Positions 1 to 4,538 of a stretch of 5,228 bases of DNA are shown piece after piece (position 1 is the first letter of the stretch; every line of letters begins with the position of its first letter). The notes under the pieces are model-generated. The model was not told where the DNA came from. It made no database searches and was given only the letters and a program-made list of their open reading frames with translations. The translations under genes and the position numbers were made by a program. The stretch comes from Nitrosopumilales archaeon (GTDB lineage: Archaea; Thermoproteota; Nitrososphaeria; Nitrososphaerales; Nitrosopumilaceae): contig JACOWO010000035.1 of the NCBI GenBank assembly GCA_016176745.1, positions 1 to 5,228 of the forward strand, read 5' to 3'.

Positions 1-24
1 TTGAATAATTCAGATGACTATGGC

Positions 25-33
25 TTAAAATAA
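25..33 (+). promoter_or_regulatory. TATA-like promoter of the EamA transporter gene
   Basis: The AT-only stretch TTAAAATAA lies 23-31 nt before the ATG at 56. This is the spacing expected for an archaeal TATA box serving a leaderless or nearly leaderless transcript. No Shine-Dalgarno-like sequence is seen just before the ATG, which fits leaderless translation. The call rests on position and composition only. Confidence 0.5.
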
Positions 34-55
34 GCAAAACCCAAATTTCCAACAC

Positions 56-961
56 ATGGGCCTGACCCAAAAATATGGAGATGTGCGTCTTGGATACTTG
101 TTTGCAATACTGGCAGCTGTAATGTTTGGCTCTGTGTCCACACTGGCAAAACCGCTAGTATCAACTGTAAATCCATTATTGCTTGCATCTGTGATCTATA
201 TTGTTTCTGCTACCACACTGACTCCACTTGCTCAAAAACAAAGCTTCCCGCATACAAAAAGGAACTATCTTTTGATAATTGCAATATCTATATCTGGTGC
301 TGTAATTGCACCCAGTCTGTTTTTTGCTGGATTGATACATGCTTCAGCTTCTGATGCCGCACTGTTAACTAATGGTGAAGTGTTCTTTTCGGTTTTGCTT
401 GCAATGATATTTTTCAAAGAAAGACTTGGATTGCTTGGATACATTGCAACATTTCTGGTTTTGATTGGAATGATTATTGTTACAACTGATCTGAATTTTT
501 CAGATTTTACCTTGCAGCAGATCCACTATCAAGATATGCTAATCATCAGCTCGATGCTGTTTTGGGCAATTGATAATAATCTGAGTAGAATGTTAGCGCA
601 AAAAGTAAACGTTGCAAAAATTGCTCAGGTAAAATCGGCAATAGGCGGAGCCATCCTGTTTGGTATTGCCGTATTTGTTTTTGGAATCCCAATTAACATA
701 CAGACATCGCAGATTGTGCCAATTCTGGTACTTGGCGCAATAGGGTTTGCAGCCTCGCTTTACTTTTTCTTGCAGAGTCTAAAGCGAATAAACACAGTTA
801 GAACCGTTCTGATATTTTCCATGTCGTCTGTATTTGGGCTTGCAGCAGCGTCTATTTTTCTACAAGAGCAGATCAGCTGGTATCAAATCATGGCTGCAGG
901 AATAATGATATTTGGGATATATCTAATGAATCGAAAGGAAGCATCGATTAATCCCGTGTAG
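56..961 (+). CDS. EamA/DMT-superfamily membrane transporter
   Basis: A 301-residue integral membrane protein of the drug/metabolite transporter superfamily, made of two EamA repeats. About ten hydrophobic helices can be placed near residues 12-31, 39-60, 71-91, 98-119, 126-143, 158-175, 191-212, 219-239, 249-269 and 274-291. Each half ends in the usual pattern of a short acidic turn followed by a Gly-rich helix: FKER at 120-123 before LGLLGYIATFLVLIG, and LQEQ at 269-272 before the last helix. Length is typical for a ten-helix EamA exporter. The ATG at 56 leaves a short cytoplasmic N-terminus and sits at the right distance from a TATA-like box. Substrate cannot be read from sequence; relatives export amino acids, nucleotides or other metabolites. 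It is not obviously linked to the ribosomal cluster, and it converges on it. Confidence 0.9.
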   Translation: MGLTQKYGDVRLGYLFAILAAVMFGSVSTLAKPLVSTVNPLLLASVIYIVSATTLTPLAQKQSFPHTKRNYLLIIAISISGAVIAPSLFFAGLIHASASDAALLTNGEVFFSVLLAMIFFKERLGLLGYIATFLVLIGMIIVTTDLNFSDFTLQQIHYQDMLIISSMLFWAIDNNLSRMLAQKVNVAKIAQVKSAIGGAILFGIAVFVFGIPINIQTSQIVPILVLGAIGFAASLYFFLQSLKRINTVRTVLIFSMSSVFGLAAASIFLQEQISWYQIMAAGIMIFGIYLMNRKEASINPV

Positions 962-964
962 TTT

Positions 965-999
965 TTCTATCAAATTCAAAATAAAAAATTTGGATAGAA
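965..999 (+). terminator. Stem-loop just after the transporter stop codon
   Basis: Arms TTCTATCAAATT (965-976) and AATTTGGATAGAA (987-999) pair over 12 bp with one bulged G, around a 10-nt A-rich loop. The structure begins 3 nt after the TAG stop at 959-961 and is preceded by a T run. Archaea usually terminate on oligo-T rather than on hairpins, so this could be an mRNA 3'-end stabiliser or processing site, or a protein-binding inverted repeat. The arms are directly visible; the role is inferred. Confidence 0.4.
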
Positions 1000-1059
1000 G
1001 TTTAGCAGCCATTCCAATAGGCCTCTGCCATTTTTAGGAGTTGATAAACAGAAATGTGC

Positions 1060-1082
1060 TCTTATACTGATTTTGTATAAGA
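1060..1082 (+). promoter_or_regulatory. Inverted repeat over the promoter of the zinc-ribbon gene
   Basis: Perfect 8-bp arms TCTTATAC (1060-1067) and GTATAAGA (1075-1082) flank a 7-bp spacer. The left arm contains TTATA, 22-26 nt before the ATG at 1088, a plausible TATA box for a leaderless transcript. The right arm would cover the region just before the start site. A dyad in this position is typical of an operator for a dimeric regulator, but a bare AU-rich RNA hairpin is the alternative. Confidence 0.45.
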
Positions 1083-1087
1083 AAATC

Positions 1088-1204
1088 ATGAACACTAAGC
1101 ATGATTTGAGAAGGCCCAACTGCCCAAAACCAGAACCTCAAAAGTTTGTGAGCCACTCAAACGGAACTGTGTTTTATTTGTGTAAAAACTGCAATTACTT
1201 GTGA
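1088..1204 (+). CDS. Putative 38-residue zinc-ribbon-like microprotein
   Basis: A small basic ORF running from ATG to TGA, 38 residues long. It has Cys12 in NCPKP, His23 in VSHSNG, and Cys32/Cys35 in LCKNCNY. The second knuckle (C-x2-C followed by aromatic and hydrophobic residues, after a GTVFYLC strand) is typical of short archaeal zinc ribbons. The first knuckle has a single Cys, with His23 or His5 as possible fourth ligand, so metal binding is uncertain. Coding support comes from the ordered ribbon-like pattern and a promoter-like dyad directly upstream. The frame is open back to 998 but has no ATG or GTG before 1088. It ends 35 bp before the convergent L10 stop. Many Nitrososphaeria genomes carry similar tiny zinc-ribbon proteins of unknown function. 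It may act in nucleic-acid or protein binding, but no role can be assigned. Confidence 0.5.
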   Translation: MNTKHDLRRPNCPKPEPQKFVSHSNGTVFYLCKNCNYL

Positions 1205-1239
1205 ACAATTGAGGCTTTTACAACGACTTTGAGATACCA

Positions 1240-2106
1240 CTAGTCTGGCTTGTAATCTTTAGATTTGCTTACAAGTCCTTGAGCTTGTGCATGTGCTTTT
1301 TGCAATATTTGCTCCTTAGTATCATCTGTAACATAACCTGATTCGATAGAAACAGAACGTGATGATTGTGAAGCCTTTGCAAGTATCTGCTTTATGGTAT
1401 CAGAAGTTGTATACGCTGCCTCTATAGCTAATGAAACTGCTTCTTGGTGGGCCTGGCTAAACGCGTTTCTATATTTTTCAACATCAATTGTTAAATCATC
1501 TTTTACAAAGTGTTTGCCCTCTTCAAGTGCAGCATTAAGAGCGATACCTGCTTCGATAGGTTTTATGTCTAGTTTTCCAAGCAGTGTTGCTAGTTTTGCA
1601 GAAATGACTTGACCTTTTTTTGCAGGTATTGATTCTTTTGTAATCCACACTGTACCTTGATCTATTTTTGTTGCAACTCCGGCCTCTTTAAAATCAGTAA
1701 GAATAGGTCCTGGTGCAATGCCTGTGTTTTTTGCAGGAATTATTACATCTATACTTGCAATATCGCCTCCACGAGCAGCTAGCTTTATCTTATTTTTGCT
1801 AAGAAGCACGTTTAGCTTGAAGGGGGACATGTTTGTAAACATAAAAAGACATTGTCCCTTTAGACTATCAATCATTTTTTCTATGCCTGGTATCTTGAGT
1901 GTGGAAAATGCCTTTTGTGCAACTTTGTCTTTGATGCTAACAATCTCTATTTCGTCTTTGAATTTTTTTCTTAAAGGAAGCAACTGCGATGATCTTACTT
2001 TTTCCATACGCACAAGAGCCAATACTTTGTACTTTTTTGGAAGCTCTTGTAGTTGCTGATACAAAAGAGCCTTTCTTTTTGGATATGAGGTTCGATCTTT
2101 ATGCAT
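1240..2106 (-). CDS. rpl10: Large-subunit ribosomal protein L10 (P0, uL10)
   Basis: P0 is the base of the ribosomal P-stalk. It binds 23S rRNA with L11 and carries L12/P1 dimers that recruit GTPase factors. Of 288 residues, about 1-105 form the rRNA-binding domain. Residues 112-160 (GGDIASIDVIIPAKNTG, then APGPILTDFKEAG) match the insertion domain specific to archaeal and eukaryotic P0. After about 205 comes a helical spine with two tandem 26-residue repeats (218-243 and 244-269, 12 of 26 identical) and a partial third, which fits L12-dimer docking helices. The acidic, Gly/Leu/Phe-ending tail of many archaeal P0 proteins is absent; this one ends in a basic KSKDYKPD. The start ATG overlaps the L1 stop in ATGCATAA, indicating translational coupling, with AGGT upstream as a weak ribosome-binding site. 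No L12 gene follows. Confidence 0.95.
   Translation of the reverse strand: MHKDRTSYPKRKALLYQQLQELPKKYKVLALVRMEKVRSSQLLPLRKKFKDEIEIVSIKDKVAQKAFSTLKIPGIEKMIDSLKGQCLFMFTNMSPFKLNVLLSKNKIKLAARGGDIASIDVIIPAKNTGIAPGPILTDFKEAGVATKIDQGTVWITKESIPAKKGQVISAKLATLLGKLDIKPIEAGIALNAALEEGKHFVKDDLTIDVEKYRNAFSQAHQEAVSLAIEAAYTTSDTIKQILAKASQSSRSVSIESGYVTDDTKEQILQKAHAQAQGLVSKSKDYKPD
1300..1455 (-). repeat. Two tandem 26-residue repeats in the L10 tail
   Basis: L10 residues 218-243 and 244-269 align without gaps at 12 of 26 positions, sharing the pattern I-E-x2-Y-x-T-x-D-T-x2-Q-I-L. A third copy seems to start at 270 (KAHAQAQG) and is cut off by the C-terminus. In known archaeal P0 structures, successive helical segments each bind one L12 dimer, so these repeats probably mark docking sites. 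The repeat is direct observation; dimer number is inference. Confidence 0.65.
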
Positions 2107-2758
2107 TCTTCTTTACCTGTTGTGATTCTTTGACTATTTTTCCCATGGTAGTTTTTATCAGAATTCTTTTTACGTTCTTGTCTCCACTTGGCAATTTTTT
2201 CTCTACTGCATTTATCACTGCACTGGCATTTGCAACCAGATCAGAATCTGTCATAGTCTCATCACCTATCTTGCATGATGTAGAAAGTGAATTTTTTACC
2301 TTTACTCTAATCGATGATCGAAATCTATCTAAAAATGAATCAATTGACGCATTAAAAGGAACGGGAGTTGGCATTTTTCCCCTTGGACCTAAAAGCTGCC
2401 CTAGTGTTTTACCTACCACTGGCATAAGTTTGGTATCGGCAAGGAAAAAATCATAACTATTGATGAGTTTACGTGATTGTCTTTTATTTGCACTTAGTTG
2501 ATTAAGTTCGTCACCATCAATTACTTTATCGGCTTTTGCAGTCTTTGCCTTTAGTCCCATGTCGCCAGACGCCATAATGCAAACTGATGCAGGCGAGCTT
2601 GTTTTTGGCAGCTGAACCGTTTCATTCATAGCAAACCCTTTTTTGACATCAATATCTTTGAAAATCATAATCAGCTCTAATGACTGCTTGAATTTACGCT
2701 TCTTAGTTTCAGCTTTTGCAGTCTTTACCATTTCTGTAAGTTGAGTTTCGTTAACCAT
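2099..2758 (-). CDS. rpl1: Large-subunit ribosomal protein L1 (uL1)
   Basis: L1 forms the mobile L1 stalk that interacts with tRNA leaving the E site. In several archaea it also represses its own mRNA. The 219-residue length is normal. The family signature GPRGKMPTP is at 124-132, within LGQLLGPRGKMPTPVPFN. The two-domain fold is consistent, with N- and C-terminal segments (about 1-65 and 155-219) making domain I and the middle making domain II. The ATG at 2756-2758 gives the usual basic N-terminal helix. It heads an L1-L10 unit that overlaps by 8 nt and has its own upstream region shared with the divergent lrp gene. No L1-binding mRNA motif could be identified with confidence near the start. 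Confidence 0.97.
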   Translation of the reverse strand: MVNETQLTEMVKTAKAETKKRKFKQSLELIMIFKDIDVKKGFAMNETVQLPKTSSPASVCIMASGDMGLKAKTAKADKVIDGDELNQLSANKRQSRKLINSYDFFLADTKLMPVVGKTLGQLLGPRGKMPTPVPFNASIDSFLDRFRSSIRVKVKNSLSTSCKIGDETMTDSDLVANASAVINAVEKKLPSGDKNVKRILIKTTMGKIVKESQQVKKNA

Positions 2759-2780
2759 TAGGCAACATCACGGAATCCTA

Positions 2781-2805
2781 CTTAAAATCGTTTAGAGATA
2801 TTATT
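2781..2805 (-). promoter_or_regulatory. Candidate TATA region for the L1-L10 unit
   Basis: Reading the minus strand, TTTTAAG (2787-2781) lies 23-29 nt before the L1 ATG, and AATAATATC (2805-2797) lies 39-47 nt before it. The first would give a leaderless mRNA; the second, the more AT-rich match, a leader of about 15-20 nt. L1 needs its own promoter because the upstream neighbour on this strand, L11, is separated from it by an opposite-strand gene. Which box is used cannot be decided from sequence. Confidence 0.4.
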
Positions 2806-2829
2806 CCACAAAACGACTTTTTTACAAAA

Positions 2830-2840
2830 TTTCATTTTTT
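2830..2840 (+). repeat. Possible extra half-site near the lrp operator
   Basis: TTTCATTTTTT matches, at 10 of 11 positions, the reverse complement of AATAAATGAAA at 2863-2873, which contains the left arm of the lrp dyad. It may be an additional upstream binding half-site, as Lrp-family regulators often occupy several spaced sites. In such an AT-rich region a chance match is quite possible. Confidence 0.25.
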
Positions 2841-2862
2841 TAAGCTAGATGCCAAAAACCGG

Positions 2863-2884
2863 AATAAATGAAACTACATTTATT
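2863..2884 (+). promoter_or_regulatory. Operator-like inverted repeat before lrp
   Basis: Perfect 8-bp arms AATAAATG (2863-2870) and CATTTATT (2877-2884) surround a 6-bp spacer, AAACTA. The right arm overlaps the TATA box of lrp, so a bound dimer would block TBP/TFB access. Archaeal Lrp/AsnC proteins commonly regulate their own genes through such AT-rich dyads, so autoregulation is the simplest reading. The dyad is visible; binding is inferred. Confidence 0.55.
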
Positions 2885-2886
2885 AA
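2879..2886 (+). promoter_or_regulatory. TATA box of the Lrp/AsnC gene
   Basis: TTTATTAA lies 26-33 nt before the TTG start at 2912, placing the expected transcription start at or within a few bases of that codon. It supports the TTG start and a leaderless mRNA. It overlaps the right arm of the 2863-2884 dyad. Confidence 0.55.
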
Positions 2887-2911
2887 CGTGTAGCAAATTA
2901 TTTCGAGAACC

Positions 2912-3370
2912 TTGCATCGATTCGATGAGCTTGACATGAAACTGCTCTATGAATTAACAAAAGATGCTTCTATCTCTGTACCAAACCTATCCAAAAAACT
3001 TGGGATAAATGCATCAGTTCTGTATAGCAGAATAAAGCGGCTTGGCAAAAAGAAACTAATAAAAAAATTCACTATTGTGATTGACGACTCTCTTTTAGGA
3101 ATAGGTGTTAAAGCAACAGTTGGTATTAACCGTGACCCGAAACAAAAAGATGCGATACACAAACAGCTCCTAGACATTGCTGAAGTGACTTCGATATCTG
3201 AGGTTACTGGAAGATTTGATATTATGATTACAATTCTTGCTGAAAATCTAGAATCGCTGCATACAGTTGCAATAGAAAAAATTGGAAAAATTGATGGCAT
3301 TCAAAACACTGAAACTTTTGTGGAGCTACAAAAAACTGACAAAGAACCTACTTATCTTATTAAAAAATAA
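2912..3370 (+). CDS. Lrp/AsnC-family transcriptional regulator
   Basis: A 152-residue DNA-binding regulator of the feast/famine family. The N-terminal helix-turn-helix is at about 4-53 (LSKKLGINASVLYSRIKRL, then GLIK-like KKLIKKF). A RAM/AsnC effector-binding and oligomerisation domain covers about 66-142, with the characteristic EVTGRFDIMI at 97-106. The TTG start is chosen because it restores the family opening (FDELDMKLLYEL, compare LDxxDxxIL) and is the only possible start after the in-frame TAG at 2891. The first ATG, at 2936, would remove that helix. The gene sits on the opposite strand between L11 and L1, splitting an otherwise co-directional ribosomal cluster, and its TAA abuts the L11 stop with no spacer. 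Probably autoregulated through the upstream dyad. The effector, perhaps an amino acid, is unknown. Confidence 0.93.
   Translation: MHRFDELDMKLLYELTKDASISVPNLSKKLGINASVLYSRIKRLGKKKLIKKFTIVIDDSLLGIGVKATVGINRDPKQKDAIHKQLLDIAEVTSISEVTGRFDIMITILAENLESLHTVAIEKIGKIDGIQNTETFVELQKTDKEPTYLIKK
3330..3367 (-). terminator. Oligo-T termination region for the secE-spt5-L11 unit
   Basis: On the minus strand, six-T runs occur at 3367-3362, starting 4 nt after the L11 stop codon, and again at 3335-3330. Oligo-T in the non-template strand is the main intrinsic termination signal in archaea. Both runs lie within the 3' end of the convergent lrp gene, so L11 transcripts must end inside it. Confidence 0.45.
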
Positions 3371-3853
3371 TTATCTGAGCTTTTCATCCCATTTCCCAGC
3401 ATTGACTTCGGCAGTAACTTCTTTTGGAGTCTTTCCTTCGATTTTTACGCCCAAAGACACACAAGTTCCAATAATCTCTTTTGCAACAGATTTTAATGAA
3501 GTTGCATAAGATGAATCTAGCTTTGTTCTTGCAACCTTTACAATGGTATCAAACTTTACATCCGCAACCCAATTAGTTGTTGGAGTTCCAGAACCCTTCT
3601 GAATTCCTGCCTCTTTTAATAACAACGCTGCTGAAGAGGGAATGCCAACTTCAATTTCCCATTTTTTTGTAGATGGGTCAATAGAAACGGTAACAGGAAC
3701 CTTCATTCCTTCAAAGTCTTTGGTTTTTTCATTAATCGCAGTAATTACCTGCATTACGTTTACGCCCATTGGCCCCAAAGCCGGTCCAAGCGGAGGACCT
3801 GCAGAGGCCTGTCCGCCAGTTACAAGTGTTGAAATAGTTTGCAAGTCTGCCAT
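3371..3853 (-). CDS. rpl11: Large-subunit ribosomal protein L11 (uL11)
   Basis: L11 binds the GTPase-associated region of 23S rRNA next to P0 and shapes the factor-binding site. The protein has 160 residues, normal for archaea. The N-terminal domain carries the signature GGQASAGPPLGPALGP at 13-28 followed by GVN; these Gly/Pro-rich turns are strongly conserved. The C-terminal rRNA-binding domain is at about 75-145, with the typical SLKSVAKEIIGTCVSLGVKIEGK region at 119-141. The ATG at 3851-3853 starts right before the conserved strand. It lies 25 bp after spt5 on the same strand and is probably cotranscribed with secE and spt5. No clear ribosome-binding site precedes it. Its stop codon directly abuts that of the convergent lrp gene. 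Confidence 0.97.
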   Translation of the reverse strand: MADLQTISTLVTGGQASAGPPLGPALGPMGVNVMQVITAINEKTKDFEGMKVPVTVSIDPSTKKWEIEVGIPSSAALLLKEAGIQKGSGTPTTNWVADVKFDTIVKVARTKLDSSYATSLKSVAKEIIGTCVSLGVKIEGKTPKEVTAEVNAGKWDEKLR

Positions 3854-3878
3854 TGGTTTTTCACTCTATAAAGAAAAT

Positions 3879-4340
3879 TTAATCCTTGCTAGTTGAAAGC
3901 TTGAGATAGTTTGCATCGACTGTAACAGGTAATTGATATGATGCATCAAGCAAAATTACTGTAGCTTCCTCTTTTTCATGATCAACTCGTGTAATAGTAG
4001 CTTTCATTCCTTTGAACGGACCTCCAATTATCTCAACAACGCTATCAACTGCAAGCTCTGACACAGTTGATTTTTTGATGAGATATCCTTCAATGTCTTT
4101 GAATTCTAACTCGCCCCTTAGTTGGCCACGAATATGCCTTATCCCTTGAATTGCATTAAAGGCATCATTTGCATCAACTGCCTCTAAAACAACATAGCCT
4201 TTTAGATTGTCAACCAACAATACTGATTGGACGTTGATTTTTTTCATCTTTATCTTATTTTCTAAGAGATTCATTACTACTTTCTCTTGACCTCCTGTGG
4301 TACGAATTGCAAAAAGATGAGACTTTACTTCCTGAGACAA
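3879..4340 (-). CDS. spt5: Transcription elongation factor Spt5 (NusG homologue)
   Basis: Archaeal Spt5 binds the RNA polymerase clamp, with Spt4 as partner, and promotes processive elongation. In 153 residues it shows the standard two domains. The NGN domain is at about 6-88, beginning HLFAIRTTGGQEKVV and containing GYVVLEA and the IRHIRG segment. The KOW domain is at about 97-150 (VVEIIGGPFKGMKATI, with the KOW Gly at 111). The start is TTG: it is the only start after the in-frame TAG that ends secE, and the next Met (residue 23) would delete the first NGN strand. AGGT lies just before the TTG as a weak ribosome-binding site. It is 6 bp downstream of secE and 25 bp upstream of L11, the usual archaeal neighbourhood. 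Confidence 0.95.
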   Translation of the reverse strand: MSQEVKSHLFAIRTTGGQEKVVMNLLENKIKMKKINVQSVLLVDNLKGYVVLEAVDANDAFNAIQGIRHIRGQLRGELEFKDIEGYLIKKSTVSELAVDSVVEIIGGPFKGMKATITRVDHEKEEATVILLDASYQLPVTVDANYLKLSTSKD

Positions 4341-4346
4341 TTTTAC

Positions 4347-4517
4347 CTATCCGAATGTAATTACTGAAAACACAAACTGAATTATAAATCCAATCGCACC
4401 CACAGTTGCTATTCCTAGTAAAACCAATCTAAGATGTTGCATATAGTCGTCTTTGTCTGATTTCTTGGCAAGCTTCATTGTATTTGCCATGTTTCTTAAG
4501 GTTCGTTTTGGATCCAT
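4347..4517 (-). CDS. secE: Preprotein translocase subunit SecE (Sec61 gamma)
   Basis: A 56-residue single-span membrane protein that clamps SecY in the protein-conducting channel. Residues 4-26 form the amphipathic cytoplasmic helix with the family pattern TLRNMANTMKLAKKSDKDDY (compare the common R-x-LKLARKPxxxEY pattern). The transmembrane helix follows at about 30-53 (LRLVLLGIATVGAIGFIIQF). The protein then ends at SVITFG, as in other short archaeal SecE proteins. The ATG at 4515-4517 is chosen because it keeps the whole amphipathic helix; the Met at residue 10 or 14 would cut it. The gene heads secE-spt5-L11; only 21 bp separate its ATG from the annotated ATG of the divergent dtdA. It was found by reading the reverse strand and is short enough to be missed by length filters. 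Confidence 0.93.
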   Translation of the reverse strand: MDPKRTLRNMANTMKLAKKSDKDDYMQHLRLVLLGIATVGAIGFIIQFVFSVITFG

Positions 4518-4532
4518 GGCTGGCCTGCAGGC
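4509..4532. repeat. Cluster of short palindromes at the secE/dtdA boundary
   Basis: Three perfect palindromes are packed into 24 bp: TGGATCCA (4509-4516), CCATGG (4514-4519) and GCCTGCAGGC (4523-4532). The segment is clearly more GC-rich than its surroundings and contains the 5' end of secE and most of the 21-bp intergenic gap. It may be a regulator-binding site, but coding constraint from secE explains part of it. Confidence 0.3.
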
Positions 4533-4538
4533 AATAAC

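Noticed and set aside
1394..2456. Several plus-strand ORFs of 72-155 codons opposite L10 and L1
   Set aside because: They lie wholly or mainly antisense to clearly conserved ribosomal genes, have no recognisable domains and no promoter of their own. They are by-products of the minus-strand codon pattern.
2759..2775. GTGATGT on the minus strand just before L1, resembling a C box of a C/D sRNA
   Set aside because: No paired D box or second C'/D' pair is present at suitable spacing, and it lies in the L1 leader.
1222..2820. The 9-mer AACGACTTT occurs on both sides of the L1-L10 unit (1222-1230 and 2812-2820)
   Set aside because: The match is short, the flanks do not continue it, and there is no other sign of an insertion or attachment-site pair.
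2947..3300. A 117-codon minus-strand ORF antisense to lrp
   Set aside because: The lrp frame has clear HTH and RAM domains; the antisense product is Ser/Ile/Phe-rich without motifs.
3865..3872. TTTATAGA on the minus strand between spt5 and L11, a possible TATA box
   Set aside because: It is only 12-19 nt before the L11 ATG, so transcription would begin inside L11. Cotranscription with spt5 is simpler.
3282..3896. Plus-strand ORFs crossing the lrp-L11 junction and opposite L11
   Set aside because: Their sequence comes from an off-frame reading of lrp and the antisense of L11; no conserved pattern.
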